Shown here: positions 25,966-33,825 of the stretch, in pieces
How the letters are laid out: each line of letters begins with the position of its first letter
How positions within the stretch are numbered: the first letter of the stretch is position 1
NCBI RefSeq assembly: GCF_900091575.1
Contig: NZ_FMCR01000010.1
Span: 62,001 to 126,000 of the forward strand
DNA from: Micromonospora saelicesensis
GTDB taxonomy: Bacteria; Actinomycetota; Actinomycetes; Mycobacteriales; Micromonosporaceae
DNA length: 64,000 nucleotides
Direction: 5' to 3'
The notes under the pieces: generated by a model
What the model was told of the DNA's origin: nothing
What the model saw: only the letters and a program-made list of their open reading frames with translations
Database searches by the model: none
Made by a program: the position numbers and the translations under genes

Positions 25966-26865
25966 ATGACCAGTACGCATCCGGCTGTCGAGTTGGACGG
26001 CCTCACCAAGAGCTTCGGCGCGGTCACCGCTGTCGACGGGTTGAGCCTACGGGTGCAGCCCGGCGAGGTGGTGGCGTTCCTCGGCCCGAACGGCGCGGGC
26101 AAGACCACCACCATCGACATGCTGCTCGGGCTGTCCCGCCCGGACCGGGGCACCGTCCGCGTCCTCGGCGGCACCCCGGACGACGCGGTGGCCCGAGGTC
26201 GGGTCGCCGCCGTACTCCAGACTGGCGGGCTGCTCAAGGACCTCACCGTCGGCGAGACGGTACGGATGACCGCCCACTTCTACCGGCACACCCGCCCGGC
26301 GGCGGAGGTGCTGGAGCGGGCCGGTATCACCGACATCGCCGATCGGGTGGTCGGGCGCTGCTCGGGCGGTCAGCAGCAACGACTGCGCTTCGCGCTGGCC
26401 CTGCTGCCCGACCCGGACCTGATGGTGCTCGACGAGCCGACCACCGGCATGGACGTCGAGGGTCGGCGGGACTTCTGGCAGGCCCTGCGCCGAGACGCCC
26501 GGCGCGGACGGACCGTCATCTTCGCCACCCACTACCTCGACGAGGCGGACGCGTACGCCGACCGGATCGTGCTGGTCCGGCAGGGGCGCATCGTCGCCGA
26601 CGGCACCACCGCTGAAATCAAGAACCTGGCCGCCGGCCGTACCGTGCGGGCCACCCTGCCCGGCGCCGACCAGGCCGCGCTCGCCGCGCTGCCCGGCGTG
26701 GACGCCGTGGAGGTGCGCGGCGACAGCGTGCTGGTACGGACCGGCGACTCGGACGCCATCGCCCGGCACCTGCTGACCCGGACCGCCGCCCGGGACGTCG
26801 AGATCACCTCCCGCAACCTCGAGGACGCCTTCCTCGCCCTGACCACAGCGCAGACCGGAGCCTGA
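25966..26865 (+). CDS. ABC transporter ATP-binding protein (drug-exporter type)
   Basis: 299 residues from ATG 25966 (MTSTHPAVELDGLTKSFG). Walker A GPNGAGKTTTI, Q-loop VLQTGG, signature CSGGQQQRLR, Walker B DLMVLDEPTTG, switch His in FATHYLDEA. The C-terminal ~80 residues match the DrrA-type extension. It powers the permease encoded two bases downstream. First gene of a four-gene exporter/two-component operon. Confidence 0.95.
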   Translation: MTSTHPAVELDGLTKSFGAVTAVDGLSLRVQPGEVVAFLGPNGAGKTTTIDMLLGLSRPDRGTVRVLGGTPDDAVARGRVAAVLQTGGLLKDLTVGETVRMTAHFYRHTRPAAEVLERAGITDIADRVVGRCSGGQQQRLRFALALLPDPDLMVLDEPTTGMDVEGRRDFWQALRRDARRGRTVIFATHYLDEADAYADRIVLVRQGRIVADGTTAEIKNLAAGRTVRATLPGADQAALAALPGVDAVEVRGDSVLVRTGDSDAIARHLLTRTAARDVEITSRNLEDAFLALTTAQTGA

Positions 26866-26866
26866 G

Positions 26867-27667
26867 ATGACCACCTCCACCCCCACCCGCGCCGCTGTCA
26901 CCGAGCCGGACCGTCGGCTGCCCGCGCTGGGCGGGTTCGCTCCCGGCGCCCTGGGCATCGAGCTGCGCCGGGTGCTGCGCAACCGTCGCACCCTCGCCTT
27001 CACGCTGATCATGCCGGGCGTCTTCTTCCTCATCTTCGGCCTGCCGCAGGGCGGGCAGTCACTGGACAACGGTCGGCCGGTGACGGCGTACATCATGATC
27101 AGCCTGGCCGTCTACGCGGCCATGGTGGCGACCACCAGCGTCGGTGGCGCGGTGGCCACCGAGCGGGCGCTGGGCTGGAGCCGACAACTGCGGCTGACCC
27201 CGCTGCGTCCGGCGGCGTACGTGGCGACCAAGCTGATCACCGCGATGAGCCTCGGTCTGCTCGCGGTCGTCATCGAGTTCCTGGTGGGTGCCGTGGCCGG
27301 CGTCCGCGTCCCGGCGTACGTCTGGCTGCTGTCCGGGCTCGCGGCCTGGGTCGGCTCGCTGGTCTTCGCGGCGTTCGGTCTCTTCATCGGCTACCTGGCG
27401 CCGGCCGAGAACGTCATGCAGATCATCGGCCCCGTCCTGGCGGTGCTGGCCATGTTCGGCGGGCTGTTCGTTCCCGTCGAGGTGCTGCCGGACGTGCTCC
27501 AGCAGGTCGCGAAGTTCACCCCGGTGTACGGCATGGGCGTGCTGGCCCGCGCCCCACTCACCGGCGACGGGGTGAGCCTGGCGGCGGTGGCGAACCTCGT
27601 CGTCTGGGCGCTGCTCTTCGGCGTCGGCGCGGCCCGGCTGTTCCGCCGGGACACCGCGCGGGTCTGA
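26867..27667 (+). CDS. ABC-2-type transporter permease
   Basis: 266 residues from ATG 26867, one base after the ATPase stop. Six hydrophobic segments (AFTLIMPGVFFLIFGL, AYIMISLAVYAAMVATTSV, LGLLAVVIEFLVGAVAGV, LVFAAFGLFIGYLAP, IIGPVLAVLAMFGGLFVPVEVLP, AVANLVVWALLFGVGA) and the ABC-2 loop WSRQLRLTPLRPAAYVATK. Forms the membrane channel of an exporter with the preceding ATPase; substrate unknown. Confidence 0.94.
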   Translation: MTTSTPTRAAVTEPDRRLPALGGFAPGALGIELRRVLRNRRTLAFTLIMPGVFFLIFGLPQGGQSLDNGRPVTAYIMISLAVYAAMVATTSVGGAVATERALGWSRQLRLTPLRPAAYVATKLITAMSLGLLAVVIEFLVGAVAGVRVPAYVWLLSGLAAWVGSLVFAAFGLFIGYLAPAENVMQIIGPVLAVLAMFGGLFVPVEVLPDVLQQVAKFTPVYGMGVLARAPLTGDGVSLAAVANLVVWALLFGVGAARLFRRDTARV

Positions 27668-27685
27668 CCGGCCGCGACCGCTAGC

Positions 27686-28825
27686 GTGAACCCGATGGAC
27701 CTCTCGACCGGGCAGCCCTGGCCGGTGAGCCGCCACTGGCGGGTGACCGGCTGGCTGCTGGCCGCCGTCTGGCTGTTCTTCCTCAACGTGCCGCTCGCCA
27801 CCGCGCTGCACCAGCCGGAGCCGTGGCGGCGGGTCCTCGGCGTGGTGGCCCTGGTCGTCTTCGGCATCGGTTACGTGCTGCTGTTCCAGTGGGCCCGCAA
27901 GCTGCGCCAGTCCCTGCTGCCGATCCCGGTGGGCCGGGCGCGGGCCGGGCTGGCGCTGCTGCTCGCGGTGGGCCTGGCCAGCCTTCCGGGCGCCGAAGGG
28001 GACTGGCTGGCCACCTTGGTCTACGTGGCCGCGGCGGCGGTGTTCCTGCTGCCGCTGTGGGAGGCACTGGCCGCCGTGGTGCTCTGCGCGGTGACCCCCG
28101 TGCTGGCGTCCTGGCTGGTGCCGGGGTGGGAGGCGGAGAGCGGCATCGTCTTCGCGGTGCTGCTCGCCTCGTTCGCCATGTTCGGGGTGTCCCAGCTGGC
28201 CCAGCGCAACAGCGAACTCCGCGCCGCCCAACAGGAGATCGGTCGGCTCGCGGTCGCCGAGGAACGGTCCCGCGCCGCCCGCGACCTGCACGACATCCTC
28301 GGGCACTCGCTGACCGTGGTGGCGATCAAGGCCGAGTTGGCCGGGCGTCTGATCGAGGTCGACCGGGAGCGGGCCGCCACCGAGATCGCCGAGGTGGAGG
28401 CGCTGGCCCGGGCCGCGCTGGCCGACGTACGACAGACGGTCGGGGCGTACCGCGAGGTCAGCCTGGCAGCCGAGCTGGCCGGCGCCCGCTCCGCGCTGGC
28501 CGCGGCGGGTATCGCGGCGGACGTGTCGACCGAGGTGCCGGAGCTGCCGGAGGAGTGGGACCGATTGTTCGGCTGGGCGGTACGGGAAGGGGTGACCAAC
28601 GTGGTCCGGCACAGCGGGGCGCGGTGCTGCGTGATCCGGGTGTACCCGGATCGGGTCGATATCAGTGACGACGGTCGTGGCCCGTCCACACCCGACCCGA
28701 GCGGGCACGGGCTGGTCGGCCTGCGGGAGCGGGCGCGGCGGCTGGACGCGGTGGTGACCGTCGGCCGTCGGCCGGCGGGCGACGGCTTTCTGCTGCGGGT
28801 GCACGCGCCGGGGGAGGCCCGGTGA
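27686..28825 (+). CDS. DesK-type sensor histidine kinase
   Basis: 379 residues from GTG 27686 (ATG at 27695 also possible). Five or six membrane helices fill residues ~15-170, with no large sensor domain, so it may sense membrane state or the exporter itself. The HisKA_3 box is AEERSRAARDLHDILGHSLTVVAIKAELA, with His as phosphoacceptor. The ATPase domain has VREGVTNVVRHSGA (N box), DISDDGRG (G1) and GHGLVGLRERA (G2). Stop overlaps the response-regulator start (GTGA). Confidence 0.94.
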   Translation: MNPMDLSTGQPWPVSRHWRVTGWLLAAVWLFFLNVPLATALHQPEPWRRVLGVVALVVFGIGYVLLFQWARKLRQSLLPIPVGRARAGLALLLAVGLASLPGAEGDWLATLVYVAAAAVFLLPLWEALAAVVLCAVTPVLASWLVPGWEAESGIVFAVLLASFAMFGVSQLAQRNSELRAAQQEIGRLAVAEERSRAARDLHDILGHSLTVVAIKAELAGRLIEVDRERAATEIAEVEALARAALADVRQTVGAYREVSLAAELAGARSALAAAGIAADVSTEVPELPEEWDRLFGWAVREGVTNVVRHSGARCCVIRVYPDRVDISDDGRGPSTPDPSGHGLVGLRERARRLDAVVTVGRRPAGDGFLLRVHAPGEAR

Positions 28826-29454
28826 GCGGCGGTTCCACGCCGATCCGGCTGCTGCTCGCCGACGACCAGGCGCTGGTCCGGGGCGCGCTGGCCGCCCTGC
28901 TCTCGCTGGAGGAGGACCTGACAGTGGTCGCCGAGGTCGGCCGGGGCGACGAGGTGGTGCCCGAGGCCCGACGCAGCGCTCCCGACGTCGCCCTGCTGGA
29001 CGTGGAGATGCCCGGCCTGGACGGGATCGCCGCCACCTCGGCTCTGCGGGCCGCGCTGCCGACCTGCCGGGTGCTGGTGGTGACCACCTTCGGCCGACCG
29101 GGCTACCTGCGCCGGGCGATGGAGGCCGGTGCGAGCGGTTTCGTGGTCAAGGACACCCCGGCCCGGCAGCTCGCCGACGCGGTCCGCCGGGTGCACGCCG
29201 GCCTGCGGGTGGTCGACCCGACGCTGGCCGCGGAGACGCTGGCCGCCGGGGTCAGCCCGCTGACCGAGCGGGAGACCGAGGTGCTGCGGACCGCCCGGGG
29301 CGGTGGCAGCGCCGCCGACCTGGCCAGGGCGTTGCACCTCTCCGAGGGGACGGTACGCAACCACCTGTCGGCGGCGATCGGCAAGACCGGTGCCCGCAAC
29401 CGGGCCGACGCGATCCGGGTCGCCGAGCAGAACGGCTGGCTGCTCGGCGAGTGA
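28822..29454 (+). CDS. DesR/NarL-type response regulator
   Basis: 210 residues from GTG 28822. Receiver domain with acidic pocket LLLADDQALVRG, phosphoacceptor Asp in VALLDVEMPGLDG, switch Thr in VLVVTTFGRPGY and Lys in FVVKDTPARQL. The C-terminal LuxR HTH is LTERETEVLRTARGGGSAADLARALHLSEGTVRNHLSAAIGKTGA. It is the partner of the preceding kinase and likely controls the ABC exporter genes of the same operon. Confidence 0.95.
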   Translation: MSGGSTPIRLLLADDQALVRGALAALLSLEEDLTVVAEVGRGDEVVPEARRSAPDVALLDVEMPGLDGIAATSALRAALPTCRVLVVTTFGRPGYLRRAMEAGASGFVVKDTPARQLADAVRRVHAGLRVVDPTLAAETLAAGVSPLTERETEVLRTARGGGSAADLARALHLSEGTVRNHLSAAIGKTGARNRADAIRVAEQNGWLLGE

Positions 29455-29470
29455 CAGTGCCGGCCGGTGC

Positions 29471-30382
29471 TCAGGCGGTCGGCGGTGGGGCGGCCAGTTG
29501 GTCGACCACGACGACGCTGCTGCCGGGACGGACCTCAGCGAGCAGTTCCCGCTGACCGCTGCGGGTCAGCCGGATGCAGCCGTTCGTGGTGTTCTCGCCC
29601 AGCTCGCCGTCGTGGTACCAGGTGTGCACCCCGATGTGCGCGCCGCGCAGCCCGGACGGCACCGACTCCGGGTCGTCGGGCACCGAACCGAGGGCGTAGA
29701 TGTCGACCCCGCCGTAGACCTCCTCCGGCGGTGGGGTGCGGCCCAGGATGAAGGTCCGCCCCAGTGGGGTCTCCTGGCCCGACTGGCCGAGGCTGACCTT
29801 CCAGGAGCGCACCGCCTTGCCGGCCCGGTACCAGGTGAGCCGGTGGACCTTGCGTTCCACCACGATCTGGTCGCGCAGCGGCACCGTCTCGAACCCGCCC
29901 GGCGGCAGCCAGGCGAGCCGTCGGTTGGCCGAGGGCAGCAGAACTGCCGTCCAGCCGGCACGCCGCTGGGCGATCGGCATGGTCAGCTCGACACCGCTGA
30001 TCGTCGGTTCGAGGAAGGCGCGCGGCCGACCGCCGGGCGCGTCGTACGCGGCGATCCGTCTGGTCGGGTGCACGCCGTCGCTCAGCGGTGTGACGTCCAT
30101 GGTGTTCGGGTCGGCGGGGAACCCTCCGGGTGCGGGGTCGTAGTCGACCACCGGCAACCCGTCCGGGGCGGGCGCGGCCGGGGGGATCGACTCCTCCGGG
30201 CTCTGGTCCACACTGCTCGGAGTGGGGTCGACTGCCACCACGTTGCTGTCGTCGGGGGCCGTCGAGCTCGGGGTGAGGGCCTGGCCGACCAGCAGCGCGG
30301 TCACCAGCAGCGCGGGTACGCCGATCGCGGCGGCCACCCAGACGCCGCGACGACGGTACGGAGTCTTTCGGTCAAACGGCAC
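29471..30382 (-). CDS. L,D-transpeptidase (YkuD domain), membrane-anchored
   Basis: 303 residues from ATG 30382. A short basic head is followed by a membrane anchor (GVWVAAAIGVPALLVTALLVG) and a low-complexity linker. The YkuD domain occupies ~165-295: VVERKVHRLTWYRAGKAVRSWKVSLG, TPLGRTFILG, and the catalytic signature IGVHTWYHDGELGENTTNGCIRL with the active Cys; the usual SHGC reads TNGC here. It forms 3-3 cross-links in peptidoglycan or attaches proteins to it. A His is retained upstream (VHTW). Confidence 0.9.
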   Translation of the reverse strand: MPFDRKTPYRRRGVWVAAAIGVPALLVTALLVGQALTPSSTAPDDSNVVAVDPTPSSVDQSPEESIPPAAPAPDGLPVVDYDPAPGGFPADPNTMDVTPLSDGVHPTRRIAAYDAPGGRPRAFLEPTISGVELTMPIAQRRAGWTAVLLPSANRRLAWLPPGGFETVPLRDQIVVERKVHRLTWYRAGKAVRSWKVSLGQSGQETPLGRTFILGRTPPPEEVYGGVDIYALGSVPDDPESVPSGLRGAHIGVHTWYHDGELGENTTNGCIRLTRSGQRELLAEVRPGSSVVVVDQLAAPPPTA

Positions 30383-30410
30383 GAAACCACTCTATGGTGG
30401 CGGATGCCTC

Positions 30411-30450
30411 GGGGCCCCCGGTTCGGCGAGACCCGCCGTCCGGAGGCCCC
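30411..30450 (-). terminator. hairpin terminator for the alpha-amylase gene
   Basis: GGGGCCCCCGG (30411-30421) pairs with CCGGAGGCCCC (30440-30450) with one mismatch, eight bases past the amylase stop in the direction of transcription. Confidence 0.65.
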
Positions 30451-30457
30451 TGTCGAA

Positions 30458-31903
30458 TCAGATTCGTGCGCCGATGTGGATGGCCACGGCGTCGTGCGCC
30501 GGCACGTTCGCCGCGAACCAGCCGCTACCGTCCACCGTGATCACCGGTCCGCTGCACGTGCCGCCCGCGTAGGTGCCGTGGATGACGTCGCAGTATCGAC
30601 CGGCGGGCAGCCCCGTGTAGTAGGAGCGGCCGTTCACAGCCGCGTCCTCGTCATTGACTGTGATGAAGCCCTTGCCGCTGCGGCTGAACGCGATGTGGTT
30701 GTTGCCGTTGTCGTACCAGTTGGCCACGCCGGCGCCCTCGGTGGCGTTGCGGAAGCCGACCATGTTGGCGATCACCGGCCAGCGGTGTTCGCACTCCCAG
30801 CCGGAGTAGCAGGTGGTGTTGAGCGTCTTGTTGGCGCCGTCCGATGGCGGGCCGGCGTCCCGGTTGCTGAAGGTGTAGCTGGACATGACGGTCGGGGAGC
30901 CGTACGGCCAGGCCAGCATGAACGCGTTCGCCAGCGCGTAGATGCCCCGGTCGCGGTAGGTCAGCACCCCACCGGAGTCGCGCTGGGTGTCGTGGTTGTC
31001 CACGAACACCGAGGCCGGGCCGGTGGGCAGGTGTCCCCAGCCTTCGCCGAAGTTGCGCAGGTACGCCAACCGTTCGGAGCGGAACACCCGGGCCAGGTCC
31101 TTGCCGTAGCGGAACTCGTGCACGTCACCGTTGCCGGTGTACTCGGTCGGCTGGACCGGCTCGCCAGCGCCGTGGATGACCTCCTGCACGATGTACGCGG
31201 AGCGGGACAGCTTGCCCCTGATGGCGGCGATGTCGGCAGCCGGCATGTGCTTGCTGGCGTCCATCCGGAAGCCGTCGACGCCGAGCGAGAGCAGGTCGTT
31301 GAGGTACGAGGCGATCTTCGTGCGGACGTAGTCCGACTCGGTCCTGAGGTCCGAGAGGTTGACCAGCTCGCAGTTCTGCACCTCGTACCGGTCGTTGTAG
31401 TTGGCGATGTCGTCGCCGCCGTTGCGCCCGCAGTGGTGGAAGTCCTGGGTCTGGTAGATGCCCGGGTAGTCGTAGTGCGAGTAGGACGAGCCGGCCCAGC
31501 CGGTGCCGCCGTTGTCCTGACCGGACATGTGGTTGATCACCGCGTCGACGATCACCTTGACCCCGGCCGCGTGGCAGGTGTTCACCATCGACTGGAACTG
31601 GGCGCGGGTGCCCTTGCGGGACTCGATCCGATAGCTGACCGGCTGGTACGCCAGCCACCACTGGTTGCCCCGCACGTGCTCCTGCGGGGGCGAGACCTGC
31701 ACGTAGCCGTAGCCCTTCGGGCCGAGGGTGCTCTGGCACTCGCTGGCCACCGAGGGCCAGTTCCATTCGAAGAACTGGACGATGACCTTCTTGCCGCCGG
31801 ACGGGGCGGCGACGGCCGGGGGTGCCGTCACGGCGGTGGGGACGAGCAGGCTGGCGATCAGGCCGAGGGCGAGGAGCGCCGAGCCGCGCCGACGTCGGTG
31901 CAT
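30458..31903 (-). CDS. secreted alpha-amylase (GH13)
   Basis: 481 residues from ATG 31903 with AGGAG five bases upstream; the frame runs further but is not protein-like. Sec signal MHRRRRGSALLALGLIASLL, cleavage near AVAAP. GH13 conserved regions: VDAVINHMSG (I), GFRMDASKH with nucleophile Asp (II), YIVQEVIHG with general acid Glu (III), FVDNHDTQRD with transition-state Asp (IV). The C-terminal beta domain ends in IHIGARI; no starch-binding CBM follows. It hydrolyses internal alpha-1,4 links of starch outside the cell. A CTTGCAAG palindrome upstream resembles maltose-regulator sites of Streptomyces amylase genes. Confidence 0.96.
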   Translation of the reverse strand: MHRRRRGSALLALGLIASLLVPTAVTAPPAVAAPSGGKKVIVQFFEWNWPSVASECQSTLGPKGYGYVQVSPPQEHVRGNQWWLAYQPVSYRIESRKGTRAQFQSMVNTCHAAGVKVIVDAVINHMSGQDNGGTGWAGSSYSHYDYPGIYQTQDFHHCGRNGGDDIANYNDRYEVQNCELVNLSDLRTESDYVRTKIASYLNDLLSLGVDGFRMDASKHMPAADIAAIRGKLSRSAYIVQEVIHGAGEPVQPTEYTGNGDVHEFRYGKDLARVFRSERLAYLRNFGEGWGHLPTGPASVFVDNHDTQRDSGGVLTYRDRGIYALANAFMLAWPYGSPTVMSSYTFSNRDAGPPSDGANKTLNTTCYSGWECEHRWPVIANMVGFRNATEGAGVANWYDNGNNHIAFSRSGKGFITVNDEDAAVNGRSYYTGLPAGRYCDVIHGTYAGGTCSGPVITVDGSGWFAANVPAHDAVAIHIGARI

Positions 31904-31967
31904 GGGGACTCCTGACGGGAGCGGGGGTGGTGGTGTGCGGGGTGGGGGAGTGCCGGGTTGCCGGAAT

Positions 31968-31975
31968 CTTGCAAG
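31968..31975. promoter_or_regulatory. CTTGCAAG palindrome in the amylase promoter region
   Basis: CTTGCAAG lies 65 bp upstream of the amylase ATG. The region also carries two TTTCAGC direct repeats on the minus strand. LacI-family maltose regulators of Streptomyces bind CTTGCA-type repeats near amylase promoters, so carbon control is plausible. The 308-bp interval 31904-32211 holds no gene. Confidence 0.4.
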
Positions 31976-32211
31976 CCTGGCTGAAATTTGCTGAAAGGTT
32001 ACAAGCGTGTTGCAGCGACTGTCAATGCATGGACATTCGTCGCTGTCCGGACCGCTGGGTGGGGGCGGTACAACGCACGGCCGCGCCCCTCGGTTCGATT
32101 CCGGCCCAGAAATTTCTGTCGGCGGGTGATCCGCGCGCCCCGCCGGTCCGTACTGGATGGGGGAGCAGGGGTCGGCCGGTGGTGCGCCGCCGCGAGACGA
32201 TCGAGGAGCAG

Positions 32212-33825
32212 ATGGCCCGGGCACAGCAGGACAAGAAGGCGGCGACGGTCCGGACCAGCGCCAGCAGTCGGGGGGTGCGGACCCCGTCGCGGTCGGCGAG
32301 CGCCCTGCTGATCGCGTCGGTGCTCGCCGCGCTCTGGGCGGCGATCATGCTGACCGGCGTCGGTCAGACGGCGTACGCGTACGGCTTCTTCTTCACCGAG
32401 TTCTTCGCCGGGGTGGTCTCCCTGGTGGCGTTGAGCCTCACCGTGATGCTCGGCCTGCTCGCCACCGACCGGCTGGTGCTGCGCATCTCGCACCGGGTGC
32501 TGATGCAGTCCGCGCACCGGGCCACCGGCGTGCTGGGCGTGGCCGGGCTCGGCTTCCACGTCCTCACCAAGGTCGCCACCGGGCGGGCGGCGGCGACCGA
32601 CGCGCTTGTGCCGTTCGTCGGCGGCCGGGGGCTCTACGTCGGGCTCGGCACGGTGGCCGCGCTGCTGATGGTCAGCGTGATCTGGACCGGCATCATCCGG
32701 GCCCGCTTCGCCGGCGTCGGTCCGAAGTGGCTGTGGCGAACGCTGCACTCCACCGCGTACCTGGCCTGGCCGTTCGCTGTCTTCCACGGCCTCAACGCTG
32801 GTCGGGCAGCAGCGCCCTGGGTGATGTTCAGCTACCTCGGCTGTATTTTGCTGGTCGTGCTGGCCCTGCTGGTCCGGTTCTCGGTCACCATCGGTCGGCG
32901 CAGCCGCGAGCAGCACCAGGCCGCGGTGCGCAACGCGGTGATGGCCGGCCGGGCCGAGGAGGCGAAGACCGCCCGATCGCTGCTGGCCGGGTTGGGTCGG
33001 CGCAGCAAGGCCGCCGACAAGCGTCCCGCCTGGGCGGAGACCACCACCGCCACCTGGGCCGCACCGGCCGCGCGACGTGACCCGGAACGGTTCACCGTCC
33101 CGGTGGTGCCCGAGCCCGGTTCCCTCGTCGAGCCGACCCGGCCGAGTCGACGTCGGCGGGAGGAGGAGCCGGCGGCCCGCCGCGACACCGAACGGTCCTC
33201 GCGCAGCCGACGGGCCGAGGAGACCACGACCAGCCGATCGGCGCGCCGCAGCGTGGAGGACACCGGCACGTTCCGACGCGACGAGGAGGAGCTGGATCCG
33301 GTGACCCGGCGGCGCGGCTCCCGCACCCGCGACGAGGCCGTGCCGAACGGCCGGCGACGCGCCGACGAGCCCACCTCTGAGCGGTCCCGTCGCCGGTCCC
33401 GCAGCGAGGACGACGGCAGCCGCTACTCGGCGCCGCCGCGGTCGACCCTCGACGACGCCGAGGAGCCGTGGGACAGTCCACGCCGGTGGCAGGCCGACGA
33501 GCCCATCTCCGCCGGCCCGATCTCCGTCGAGCCGATCTCGGCCGGCCCGATCTCCAGCAGCCCGATCTCGTCGGCGCCGCGCAGCGGCAGCGGCCGGCAC
33601 AGCGCCGAGGACGACCTGCCCGAGGAGCCGGACTACTGGCGTCCGCCGGCCCGGTACGTGCCGGACGAGGTGGCACCGCCCGTCGACGACACCCCGACCC
33701 TTGTCGACCTGGCGTCCCGCCGTGCTCGACGGGCAGCCGGCGAGGGCAAGTCCAAGCGCCGCAAGGCCAGCGCCGACGCGGTGGACGGGGCGTACTGGGC
33801 CGGGCTGCGGGGTGAGGCGAAGTGA
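32212..33825 (+). CDS. ferric-reductase-like bis-heme membrane protein with long disordered tail
   Basis: 537 residues from ATG 32212 (GAGGAG close upstream; GTG 32182 possible). Six membrane helices span ~25-235. Two histidine pairs sit at heme-b spacing: AHRATGVLGVAGLGFH (13 residues between) and LHSTAYLAWPFAVFH (12 between), as in ferric reductase/NOX/MsrQ-type proteins. No flavin domain is attached. Residues ~260-537 are charged, arginine/glutamate-rich and disordered, with the tandem series AGPISVEPISAGPISSSPIS. The stop overlaps the start of the NuoF-like gene (GTGATG), so a flavoprotein partner is supplied in trans. Proposed role: take electrons from the cytoplasmic flavoprotein and pass them across the membrane. 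Confidence 0.85.
   Translation: MARAQQDKKAATVRTSASSRGVRTPSRSASALLIASVLAALWAAIMLTGVGQTAYAYGFFFTEFFAGVVSLVALSLTVMLGLLATDRLVLRISHRVLMQSAHRATGVLGVAGLGFHVLTKVATGRAAATDALVPFVGGRGLYVGLGTVAALLMVSVIWTGIIRARFAGVGPKWLWRTLHSTAYLAWPFAVFHGLNAGRAAAPWVMFSYLGCILLVVLALLVRFSVTIGRRSREQHQAAVRNAVMAGRAEEAKTARSLLAGLGRRSKAADKRPAWAETTTATWAAPAARRDPERFTVPVVPEPGSLVEPTRPSRRRREEEPAARRDTERSSRSRRAEETTTSRSARRSVEDTGTFRRDEEELDPVTRRRGSRTRDEAVPNGRRRADEPTSERSRRRSRSEDDGSRYSAPPRSTLDDAEEPWDSPRRWQADEPISAGPISVEPISAGPISSSPISSAPRSGSGRHSAEDDLPEEPDYWRPPARYVPDEVAPPVDDTPTLVDLASRRARRAAGEGKSKRRKASADAVDGAYWAGLRGEAK

Noticed and set aside
29303..31915. 870-residue plus-strand open frame across the L,D-transpeptidase and amylase genes
   Set aside because: Antisense shadow created by high GC; both minus-strand genes have complete catalytic motifs.
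33500..33570. Tandem PIS-type repeat in the tail of the bis-heme protein as a separate DNA repeat element
   Set aside because: It lies in frame within a low-complexity protein tail and does not extend outside the gene.
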